Below, piece by piece: positions 1-5,333 of a stretch of 7,018 bases of DNA. This DNA comes from Oscillospiraceae bacterium (lineage in GTDB: Bacteria; Bacillota; Clostridia; Oscillospirales; Acutalibacteraceae). The DNA is taken from the NCBI GenBank assembly GCA_902796535.1, contig CADBPL010000300.1, positions 1 through 7,018 on the forward strand, in the 5' to 3' direction. A program made the translations under genes and the position numbers. The first letter of the stretch is position 1. Each line of letters starts with the position of its first letter. The notes under the pieces were generated by a model. The model saw only the letters and a list, made by a program, of their open reading frames with translations. It searched no databases and was not told the DNA's origin.

Positions 1-21
1 ACTTTTCCGTCAAAAATTGTG

Positions 22-77
22 AAAAAAGAAGACGCCTCAAACGGCAGCCGAAGCGGTCTTGCCTCTTGAGGTGTCTT
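22..77 (-). terminator. Rho-independent terminator of the three-gene unit
   Basis: Arms at 29-40 and 66-77 form a 12-pair stem, with one G-U pair and no other mismatch. In the minus-strand transcript the stem is followed at once by a run of six U (22-27). The 25-base loop can fold further: a GGCA/TGCC pairing and an inner CCG/CGG pairing are visible within it. It begins 28 bases after the stop codon of the nucleotidyltransferase/kinase gene. There is no T-run on the plus-strand side, so it should act on minus-strand transcription only. It marks the end of the operon. Confidence 0.85.
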
Positions 78-81
78 GCGT

Positions 82-96
82 GCCGCACCATGCGGC
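82..96 (-). other. Small GC-rich hairpin between stop codon and terminator
   Basis: A perfect 6-bp inverted repeat (82-87 with 91-96, GCCGCA/TGCGGC) with a 3-base loop lies between the stop codon at 105 and the main terminator. It has no T-run and is not a terminator by itself. It could stabilise the 3' end of the mRNA, or be incidental. Confidence 0.35.
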
Positions 97-104
97 GGAA
101 TTCC

Positions 105-1499
105 TTAATGCAGTTTTTTCCAGATGATGTTTTTGATCTCCACTGTTTCGGCGCCGTATTCCTTCATCACGTCCACGACGACCACGCGGGATTTCGGAAA
201 GGCAAGCTCCTTGACGATCTCGTGCTTTTTCTGCACGTTTTCGGGCTTCTCGCGCGGTTTGCGCCGCAGCGATTCCTCGGTGGTGAGCATGAGCTTGATG
301 ACCAGATCGGGCTGAATGCGCACCGCTTTTTTCAGCGCTTTTTCTTCGCGCTTGGCGTAGCGCAGCGTGATGGCGCGGATCAGCCCGTTTTCCGCCTTGG
401 GCAGCAGGTTTTCGCGGATCTTGGCGCCGTCGCACAGGCCGGGAAACTGCGTTTGCGGGTAACGGTCGAACAGCGCGACGCCGCCCTGCACGGCATACAC
501 CTGCGCGCGCTTGAGCTGCTTGACGCAGCGCTTGGCGATATGCAGCTGATCCGACAGCGCGAGAATGCCGCGCAGCAGCTTGAACAAGCCGCTTTTCGGC
601 AGGGTCTTGAGCAGATCGCGCTGCAGGGAATAATAGCCCTCCCCGCTGCCGAGGTAGAACCGGCGCGCCTCTAATTTTTGGCGCAGCCAGCCCGCCATGT
701 CGGAGGTCACGCGGGTCTTGCCCGCGCCGTCCTGCCCGATGAAGGCGATCATGTAGCCGCCGTTGCGCAGCCTCTTTTTGGTGAAGAAGCCCACGGAACC
801 CACCCGGCGCCGCTTGCGAATGGCGTAAACGGCTTTTCTGCGCAGAATTTTCAACCCGGCGAACGAGGTGTTTTTTTCGTAAAGAAGGGTCAGGATCTCC
901 CGCACGTCGTCCACGTCGCATTCTTCATCCTGCGTCGTGGCAAAGAGCGCCTGCGCGTCCTCCCCGGTCAGGCCGCATTGGCGCATCGTGGCAAGGAACG
1001 GCTCTTCTTCGATGCGGTGGATCAGATATTGGCGGTTGCCCTCGATCTTTTTGCTGTCTTTTATGGCGCCTTCGGCCACACGGCACAGCAGCAGCGCGTA
1101 TTCGATGGCCGGGTTCTGCTGGCGGCACAGGCTGTCCTCAGCCGTGACCGCCTGCGCAAAGCATTGCTCATAGGGGAGAAAGGTGTATTCGTTGAGGAAA
1201 TGCGACCCGAACACGATCTCGTAATACAAATGCAGGTGGATCATGACGCCGTATTTTTTATCAAACCCGAGCCAGTCTTCAATGTGGTCGTTTTGCAGGA
1301 AGGACTGCGTTTTCGGGTTGATGAAATGCAGCCCGCGCAGCAGCGCGCGCATTTTTTCGCTGTCGTCGCGGTGCACGAGCAGGTCGATGTCGCCCTTTCC
1401 GTTAAAGCCGTCGAGATAGTGGCAGTTGCCCTTCCAGTGAAGGTAACGCACGCCGGTTTCTTCCAGCGCGTTAAGCAGATTTTCGGATACAGTCAGCAT
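105..1499 (-). CDS. Nucleotidyltransferase-like / thymidylate-kinase-like two-domain protein
   Basis: A 464-residue protein with two recognisable parts. The N-terminal half (about 1-240) resembles the uncharacterised nucleotidyltransferases found in surface-polysaccharide loci. It has a WKG motif (22-24), a G-D-I-D-L-L-V metal-binding-type motif (36-42, aspartates 37 and 39) and an IHLH segment (87-90). The C-terminal half (about 248-464) is a P-loop kinase of thymidylate kinase type. It has Walker A GQDGAGKT (255-262), a DRY motif (345-347), the strand PDLVIKL (397-403) typical of this fold, and a basic lid-like stretch with RRKPREK (412-418). The ATG at 1499 follows an AAGGA (1511-1515) at a slightly long spacing of 11 bases, and the upstream flippase gene ends only 6 bases away, so coupled translation is likely. 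It is the last gene before the terminator. The substrate is unknown. Genuine dTMP kinase activity is unlikely, because that enzyme is normally a single-domain protein of about 210 residues. The domain assignment is fairly sure and the role is inferred. Confidence 0.8.
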   Translation of the reverse strand: MLTVSENLLNALEETGVRYLHWKGNCHYLDGFNGKGDIDLLVHRDDSEKMRALLRGLHFINPKTQSFLQNDHIEDWLGFDKKYGVMIHLHLYYEIVFGSHFLNEYTFLPYEQCFAQAVTAEDSLCRQQNPAIEYALLLCRVAEGAIKDSKKIEGNRQYLIHRIEEEPFLATMRQCGLTGEDAQALFATTQDEECDVDDVREILTLLYEKNTSFAGLKILRRKAVYAIRKRRRVGSVGFFTKKRLRNGGYMIAFIGQDGAGKTRVTSDMAGWLRQKLEARRFYLGSGEGYYSLQRDLLKTLPKSGLFKLLRGILALSDQLHIAKRCVKQLKRAQVYAVQGGVALFDRYPQTQFPGLCDGAKIRENLLPKAENGLIRAITLRYAKREEKALKKAVRIQPDLVIKLMLTTEESLRRKPREKPENVQKKHEIVKELAFPKSRVVVVDVMKEYGAETVEIKNIIWKKLH

Positions 1500-1505
1500 G
1501 AGCGA

Positions 1506-2792
1506 TCACTTCCTTATGAAATGGATCAGTTCGGTGACGTCCTGCTTTTTGAAAAACAGCAGGTCGCGCGGTGAAGATTTGGTTTCGTGAACGAAAAAGA
1601 TCAGGAAACTCAGGCCGCAAACGGTGTAGGACACCGTTGAGGCAATGGCGGCGCCGTTGATGGACCAGCGCTGAATGAAAAAATAATTGAGCACGATGTT
1701 GACCATCGCGGCCAGAAGCAGCAAAATAAAATTGGTTTTTTTGTGGCCGTGCACCACATTGTAGGAGTAGATCATTTTATAGAACACCATGCCCAGCACG
1801 CCCAGGCTGATGTTCAGAAACACCGTGTAGGCGCCGCGGAATTCCGCGCCGTAAACAAAGCCGATGAGCGGCCGGCCGATCACTGCCATGCCCAGCACAA
1901 ACAAAAAGGTGACGCCGAACCCGAGTCTTGTGATGCGGCAGACCTCCTCTTTGGAGCGCCCGCCGGCGAGCTTGGAGGTGAGAATATCGCGCAGCGCGTC
2001 GGAGATCAGCCACAGCTTCTGCCCCAGCATCACGCCCAGTGAATACACGCCGATGTCGCCTTTGAAAACGCCCATCCATTCCAGCATGAGGATATCGACC
2101 TTGTAGTTGATCTCCATGAGCACCAGCGTGAGCATCGGCAAAAAACCGTAGGCCACATATTTGCCGATGCCGTGAAACGTCGGGCGAAGGGTGTTCAGCG
2201 GCACGCGCAGGTTTTGAACGGCCAGCACAAAAGAAGCGGCGCCGCGCACGAGCAGGAACAGCACGCAGTAAAAGTAATTTGCTTTGGTGAGCAGAAACAG
2301 CGCGAGCAAAAAGAGGATATCGAAAACCTCCAGCCCGATCTGCGTGGCGTTGCGCACCTTCGGGTTTTCGATCATCACCACATAGTTCAGCTCGCGCACC
2401 GCGATGGAAAGCGGGATCAGCACCGCGATCACGCAGGCGCTGACGGCATGGCGAACCCAGAAAAACGCCGCAGCCGCCGCAGCCGCGCCCCCGTAGGCCA
2501 GCACGGCGGCCAGAATGTTGTTGATGTATTCATGGTAGGGGCCGACGCCCGTTTTCTTTTTGAAATAGGGGTAAGCCTGATGCATCCCCAAACACAAAAA
2601 CAGCGTCGCCAGCTCCACGTAGTTGTTGATGACCGAGGCGGTGCCGCGCAGCTCTCTGCCCAGATAGCGGGTGTAGACCACTGTGTAGGCAAAGCCGATG
2701 AGCACGGAAAGAACCTTGGTCACCACCGAGAAGCTGTAGGCGTTATTGGTGATTTTTTTGAAAAACTGTTTCATGATCAGCGAACCGTTCAT
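1506..2792 (-). CDS. Wzx/MATE-type polysaccharide flippase (oligosaccharide export membrane protein)
   Basis: An integral membrane protein of 428 residues, the usual size for Wzx-like lipid-linked oligosaccharide flippases of the MOP superfamily, which move undecaprenyl-linked glycans across the cytoplasmic membrane. Many hydrophobic segments are visible, including about 20-40, 60-70, 94-112, 117-133, 153-168, 174-192, 213-226, 291-306, 322-338, 354-373 and 381-401. Family-typical traits are RYLGRELRG (42-50), a central VDILMLEW segment followed by GVYSLGVMLGQ (about 232-258), and near the C-terminus an N-I-V-L-N-Y segment followed by INGAAIAST (365-386). A run of seven alanines lies at 103-109. 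The start is uncertain. ATG 2792 has AAGG directly abutting it, and ATG 2774 (giving MKQFFKK) has no clear site. An in-frame TGA upstream rules out longer forms. The gene begins 25 bases after the kinase-like gene and ends 6 bases before the two-domain gene. No glycosyltransferase is nearby, so the transported substrate is unknown. Confidence 0.88.
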   Translation of the reverse strand: MNGSLIMKQFFKKITNNAYSFSVVTKVLSVLIGFAYTVVYTRYLGRELRGTASVINNYVELATLFLCLGMHQAYPYFKKKTGVGPYHEYINNILAAVLAYGGAAAAAAAFFWVRHAVSACVIAVLIPLSIAVRELNYVVMIENPKVRNATQIGLEVFDILFLLALFLLTKANYFYCVLFLLVRGAASFVLAVQNLRVPLNTLRPTFHGIGKYVAYGFLPMLTLVLMEINYKVDILMLEWMGVFKGDIGVYSLGVMLGQKLWLISDALRDILTSKLAGGRSKEEVCRITRLGFGVTFLFVLGMAVIGRPLIGFVYGAEFRGAYTVFLNISLGVLGMVFYKMIYSYNVVHGHKKTNFILLLLAAMVNIVLNYFFIQRWSINGAAIASTVSYTVCGLSFLIFFVHETKSSPRDLLFFKKQDVTELIHFIRK

Positions 2793-2817
2793 CCTTGGTT
2801 TGTTTCATGTTTGCGGT

Positions 2818-3471
2818 TCAGCCCGGCTCGTCAAGCGCGCGGCAGAGCCGTTCGGTGTTTTCCGACAGGGGCCGTGTGGAATCCAGCGCCAAAACGGAAA
2901 AATCGGCCTGCAGCGCGGCGGCCGCCTGCGCAAAAAAAAGCCGCTGAGTTTGCAGCACACGTTTGGCGTCCTCGGGCGCAAAATGTTTTAAGCGCACGTC
3001 GTATTCCCGCGTTTGAATGCGCTTGACCAAAATGTCGTCATTTTCGTAGTCGGTAAAAACAAAACGAATCTCTGCTTTGAAATAACGGCTGATATGCTGA
3101 AACACAGCGCCGCATTTTTCATAGAGCTTCGGCTCATCCCACGCCAGCGAGGAGAGGCACTGCACCAGACCGTGATCCAGCACAAAAAACCGCGTGCCGC
3201 GCTCTTCACGCAGCTTCATATAAGCCAGATACAGCAGCGAATAATAGTACAGCGTGGTAAGATCATAGTGCACCTTGTGCTTTTTGCGCAGCCAAAGCCC
3301 GAGGATTTTGCGGAGAAAAGCGAAGAATTCTGTCGAAAAAACAAGCCGCACGTTTTTCAGCGCCCCGTGGTCGGGCAAAACCTGCTGTGCGTCAGCGCCG
3401 TAATGCCGCAGCAGTTCTTTCATGTTGGCGGTTTTGCCGGAACCGGGCAAACCGAAGAATTCTATGATCAT
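2818..3471 (-). CDS. P-loop kinase-like NTPase, first gene of the flippase unit
   Basis: A soluble protein of 217 residues opening with a near-perfect Walker A, GLPGSGKT (7-14), immediately after the first beta strand IIEFF. A second acidic strand, FFVLDHG (95-101), fits a Walker B-like or substrate-side position. The stretch DDILVKRIQTR (145-155) looks like the arginine-bearing lid of small nucleoside, sugar or adenylylsulfate kinases. Similar proteins of about 200 residues occur in polysaccharide clusters without known substrates. I chose the ATG at 3471 because GGAGG (3480-3484) sits 8 bases before it. An upstream ATG at 3486 would add only five residues and overlaps that ribosome binding site. 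The P-loop would then start at residue 7, as is normal for this fold. It could phosphorylate a sugar, polyol or lipid-carrier precursor, but nothing in the sequence decides this. Confidence 0.75.
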   Translation of the reverse strand: MIIEFFGLPGSGKTANMKELLRHYGADAQQVLPDHGALKNVRLVFSTEFFAFLRKILGLWLRKKHKVHYDLTTLYYYSLLYLAYMKLREERGTRFFVLDHGLVQCLSSLAWDEPKLYEKCGAVFQHISRYFKAEIRFVFTDYENDDILVKRIQTREYDVRLKHFAPEDAKRVLQTQRLFFAQAAAALQADFSVLALDSTRPLSENTERLCRALDEPG

Positions 3472-3479
3472 GCCCTTAT

Positions 3480-3484
3480 CCTCC
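3480..3484 (-). promoter_or_regulatory. Ribosome binding site that decides the kinase start
   Basis: GGAGG on the minus strand lies 8 bases upstream of the ATG at 3471. Because it overlaps the codons that follow the alternative ATG at 3486, it argues for the shorter protein. Confidence 0.75.
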
Positions 3485-3513
3485 ATTGGTGATCAGACCG
3501 GCAAGGGAATTTC

Positions 3514-3543
3514 AAAAAACTGCCACAGTCGCCCATGGCAGTT
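3514..3543 (-). terminator. Rho-independent terminator behind the YhhN-family gene
   Basis: An 8-bp perfect inverted repeat (3536-3543 with 3518-3525, AACTGCCA/TGGCAGTT) encloses a 10-base loop. In the minus-strand transcript a run of six U (3514-3519) overlaps and follows the 3' arm. It starts 25 bases after the stop codon of the YhhN-family gene and ends 42 bases before the first codon of the kinase gene. It therefore separates the two transcripts, unless it serves as a leader attenuator for the latter. Confidence 0.7.
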
Positions 3544-3556
3544 CCTGATTCAGCAT

Positions 3557-3565
3557 TTTATAACA
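3557..3565 (-). promoter_or_regulatory. Possible extended -10 promoter for the flippase unit
   Basis: The minus strand reads TGTTATAAA, an extended -10 (TGnTATAAA, 5 of 6 matches to TATAAT), just after the stop codon of the YhhN-family gene. No good -35 is seen 17 bases upstream, where I find only 2 of 6 matches. A transcript from here would start near 3550, run through the hairpin at 3514-3543 and reach the kinase start at 3471. I see no better promoter between the hairpin and the kinase gene. Confidence 0.3.
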
Positions 3566-3567
3566 GC

Positions 3568-4227
3568 TTAACCCAGCAGGAGCATACCCTGCGTGATGAG
3601 AAATTCGGCGGCGATATAGGTGGCCATGATCACGAAATGGCGTTTCCAGATGAAGCTCGGCCGTTTGTGGAAGCGCACGATAAACAGCACCACGTCGGAG
3701 GTGAAAAACAGGATCGCGCCGAGGAAGGTGAGCGCCGTCGCAAGGCCGGGGTGGGAGAGCAGCTGCATGAGCGCAAACAGGTTCATGCCCGTGTTGACGC
3801 ACAGGTAGGTGATCATGGCAAAGCGGGTGAATCCGTCGAGGTATTGCCACAGCAGGCGGCAGGCAAAAGCGATCACCGCAGCGTAAACCACCGCCGCCGC
3901 GACCACGATCAGCGGCCTGACGGAGGAAAACGTGATGTGACAGCGATAGAGATCGATCAGGAAAATGTGAGCGGCGGTGAAGGCACTGCCGCCGAGCACG
4001 AAATACTTTTGACCGCTGGGGATGAGCAGCACGTCGCCCAGCCAGCTGGCAACCAGCGCCGCGACCAGCTGCCAGGTCGGCACGTTGACCGAAAACAGGT
4101 AATAGCAAAGAATCAGCGGCACCAGAAACGGTTTGGTTTTGGCGCTGCTTCTTCGCTTGCTGCTGTAGCAGTCGATCAGGTGGACAGCGCTGAAAAAGAC
4201 AAAAAGCGCTAAGAACAGATATTTCAT
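3568..4227 (-). CDS. YhhN-family membrane protein, putative lysoplasmalogenase
   Basis: A 219-residue polytopic membrane protein of the YhhN/TMEM86 family. Characterised members hydrolyse the vinyl-ether bond of lysoplasmalogens in the membrane, releasing an aldehyde and a glycerophospho-alcohol. Family motifs appear in order: KTKPFLVPL (30-38), WLGDVLLIP (62-70), GGSAFTAAHIF (79-89), GAILFFTSDVVL (170-181) and a C-terminal TYIAAEFLITQG (203-214). About seven to eight hydrophobic segments are visible, and the length is normal for the family. The start is well supported by GGAGG (4234-4238) six bases before the ATG. It is monocistronic, with its own predicted promoter at 4254-4282 and a terminator at 3514-3543. 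Many anaerobic clostridia make plasmalogens, which would give such an enzyme a substrate. That link is inference, because bacterial YhhN proteins are rarely tested. Nothing ties it functionally to metF across the divergent promoter region. Confidence 0.82.
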   Translation of the reverse strand: MKYLFLALFVFFSAVHLIDCYSSKRRSSAKTKPFLVPLILCYYLFSVNVPTWQLVAALVASWLGDVLLIPSGQKYFVLGGSAFTAAHIFLIDLYRCHITFSSVRPLIVVAAAVVYAAVIAFACRLLWQYLDGFTRFAMITYLCVNTGMNLFALMQLLSHPGLATALTFLGAILFFTSDVVLFIVRFHKRPSFIWKRHFVIMATYIAAEFLITQGMLLLG

Positions 4228-4253
4228 GACACACCTCCACTGATACTGGATTC

Positions 4254-4282
4254 AGTTTAAAAAAACCGCCTGAAAAAGTCAA
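4254..4282 (-). promoter_or_regulatory. Predicted promoter of the YhhN-family gene
   Basis: On the minus strand TTGACT (4277-4282) and TAAACT (4254-4259) are separated by exactly 17 bases. Together they match 9 of 12 sigma-A consensus positions. The predicted transcript would start about 20 bases before the ATG, leaving just enough leader for the GGAGG site. Confidence 0.5.
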
Positions 4283-4288
4283 GGCAGG
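4259..4288 (-). other. Terminator-like hairpin overlapping the YhhN promoter
   Basis: Minus-strand bases 4282-4288 (CCTGCCT) can pair with 4266-4271 (AGGCGG) around one bulged T, with a 10-base loop and then seven T (4259-4265). This looks like a weak intrinsic terminator that would stop antisense transcription arriving from metF. The same bases also hold the -35, spacer and -10 of the predicted promoter, so one of the two readings may be accidental. Confidence 0.35.
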
Positions 4289-4364
4289 ATTTGTTAATAT
4301 TTACTGAACAGCAATAACGAAAATGACTGTCCGGTGCATTTTGCGAAAAACAACGCGAAAGGAT

Positions 4365-4393
4365 TTGCAATTGACGGAAAAACATGTTATATT
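4365..4393 (+). promoter_or_regulatory. Predicted promoter of metF-metH
   Basis: TTGCAA (4365-4370), a 17-base spacer and TATATT (4388-4393) form a sigma-A-like promoter with 9 of 12 matches. It is strengthened by an extended -10 TG at 4385-4386. An alternative pair, TTGACG (4371-4376) and TATGAA (4394-4399), also has 17-base spacing and 9 of 12 matches. Transcription would begin around 4400, giving a leader of about 60 bases. A palindrome, AACATGTT (4381-4388), covers the end of the spacer and the first base of the -10. Confidence 0.55.
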
Positions 4394-4413
4394 TATGAAT
4401 TGAACAATGCTGC

Positions 4414-4428
4414 GGCGCGGTCCGCGCC
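4414..4428 (+). other. GC-rich hairpin in the metF leader
   Basis: GGCGCG (4414-4419) and CGCGCC (4423-4428) form a perfect 6-bp stem around a three-base loop, inside the otherwise AT-rich leader and about 18 bases before the Shine-Dalgarno sequence. No T-run follows, only a C-run, so it is not an intrinsic terminator. It may protect the 5' end of the mRNA or be a small regulatory structure. The leader is too short for a SAM-I riboswitch and none of its conserved elements are visible. Confidence 0.4.
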
Positions 4429-4460
4429 CCCCAATCGTCAACAACAGAGAAGGTGTGAAG

Positions 4461-5333
4461 ATGAAAGTCATCGATATTCTCAATAACGGCAAAGTGAATG
4501 TTTCCTGCGAGCTGTTTCCGCCCAAGCAATTCACCCAGCTCACCGGCGCCAAGCAGATCGTGCGCGAGGTGGCGGCGCTGGATCCGTCGTTCATCAGCGT
4601 CACCTACGGCGCGGGCGGCGGCACGAGCGACCACACGGTCGATCTGGTGCGCGCGGCGGAGGAAAACGGCGTCACGGCGCTGGCGCATTTAACATGTTAT
4701 TCTTCCGCCAGAGAAAAGGTGCTGAACGTGATCGAGGCGCTCAAAAAGAACCGCATCGAAAACATTCTGGCTTTGCGCGGCGACCGCGCCTCCGACGCGC
4801 CGCTGGGTGAATTCCGCCACGCCAGCGAGCTGATGGAGCTCATCGCCTCGCAGGGTGATTTTTGCGTGGGCGGCGCCTGCTACCCCGAATGTCACCCCGA
4901 ATCCCGGAGCCTCGCGGCCGATCTGGACGGGCTAAAGCGCAAGGTGGCCAGCGGCTGCCGCTTTTTCACCACCCAGATGTTTTTCGACAACGCCGTGTTT
5001 TACAAATTTGCCTATCATCTTCGTTCCGCAGGCATCCACGTGCCGCTGGTGGCGGGCGTCATGCCGGTCACGCAGAGCAGCCAGATCGAGCGCATCGTCA
5101 AGCTTTCCGGCTGCGGCATCCCGCTGGAGCTGACCGCCATTTGCGACCGTTTCGCCGATGATCCCGCCGCCATGAAGCAGGCGGGCATCGCCTTTGCCAC
5201 CAATCAGATCATCGATCTGGTGGCCAGCGGCGTGAACAACATCCATATTTACACCATGAACAAGCCCGATATTGCGCGGGCGATCATGAACAATCTCTCC
5301 GATATCATCGGCAAACAGGGGACCAACGTATGA
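4461..5333 (+). CDS. metF: 5,10-methylenetetrahydrofolate reductase
   Basis: A cytoplasmic flavoprotein of 290 residues that reduces 5,10-methylene-THF to 5-methyl-THF, the methyl donor for methionine synthesis. Family motifs appear in order: CELFPPK (16-22) with the catalytic-type glutamate at 17, SVTYGAGGGTSDHTV (46-60), HLTCYS (76-81), ILALRGD (102-108) with the flavin/folate-site aspartate at 108, YPECHPE (141-147), FFTTQMFFD (168-176) and VPLVAGVMPVT (194-204). The size fits the bacterial catalytic-domain-only form. I chose the ATG at 4461, preceded by GAGAAGG (4447-4453) at 7 bases. A possible upstream ATG at 4407 would add 18 residues translated from the leader hairpin, which match nothing in the family. 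The stop codon overlaps the metH start (ATGA), implying coupled translation and a shared pathway. In clostridia MetF can serve methionine synthesis or the methyl branch of acetogenesis; the metH neighbour favours methionine. Confidence 0.96.
   Translation: MKVIDILNNGKVNVSCELFPPKQFTQLTGAKQIVREVAALDPSFISVTYGAGGGTSDHTVDLVRAAEENGVTALAHLTCYSSAREKVLNVIEALKKNRIENILALRGDRASDAPLGEFRHASELMELIASQGDFCVGGACYPECHPESRSLAADLDGLKRKVASGCRFFTTQMFFDNAVFYKFAYHLRSAGIHVPLVAGVMPVTQSSQIERIVKLSGCGIPLELTAICDRFADDPAAMKQAGIAFATNQIIDLVASGVNNIHIYTMNKPDIARAIMNNLSDIIGKQGTNV

Noticed and set aside
37..921. Long minus-strand frame overlapping the two-domain gene in another frame
   Set aside because: Its product is dominated by arginine, alanine and glutamine with no motif. 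It is an out-of-frame reading of a GC-rich gene whose real frame carries Walker A and GDID motifs, and it also runs through the terminator.
678..1574. Plus-strand open frame of about 300 codons opposite the two-domain gene
   Set aside because: It is antisense to a gene with clear domains and crosses the junction of two operon genes. It has no recognisable motif and is typical of antisense frames in GC-rich DNA.
2743..2808. Short minus-strand frame of about 21 codons starting at 2808, before the flippase
   Set aside because: It has no ribosome binding site and overlaps the flippase start in another frame. It is most likely chance.
2172..3026. Plus-strand open frame opposite the flippase and kinase genes
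   Set aside because: The product is rich in H, Q, R and A without membrane or catalytic motifs, and it spans the junction of two well-supported genes on the other strand.
4407..4460. Upstream ATG extending metF by 18 residues
   Set aside because: The extension is encoded by the leader hairpin and has no ribosome binding site, whereas the ATG at 4461 has GAGAAGG at proper spacing and begins at the usual family position.
4241..4460. Possible SAM or cobalamin riboswitch before metF-metH
   Set aside because: The predicted leader is only about 60 bases, and none of the conserved S-box or cobalamin-box sequences can be seen.
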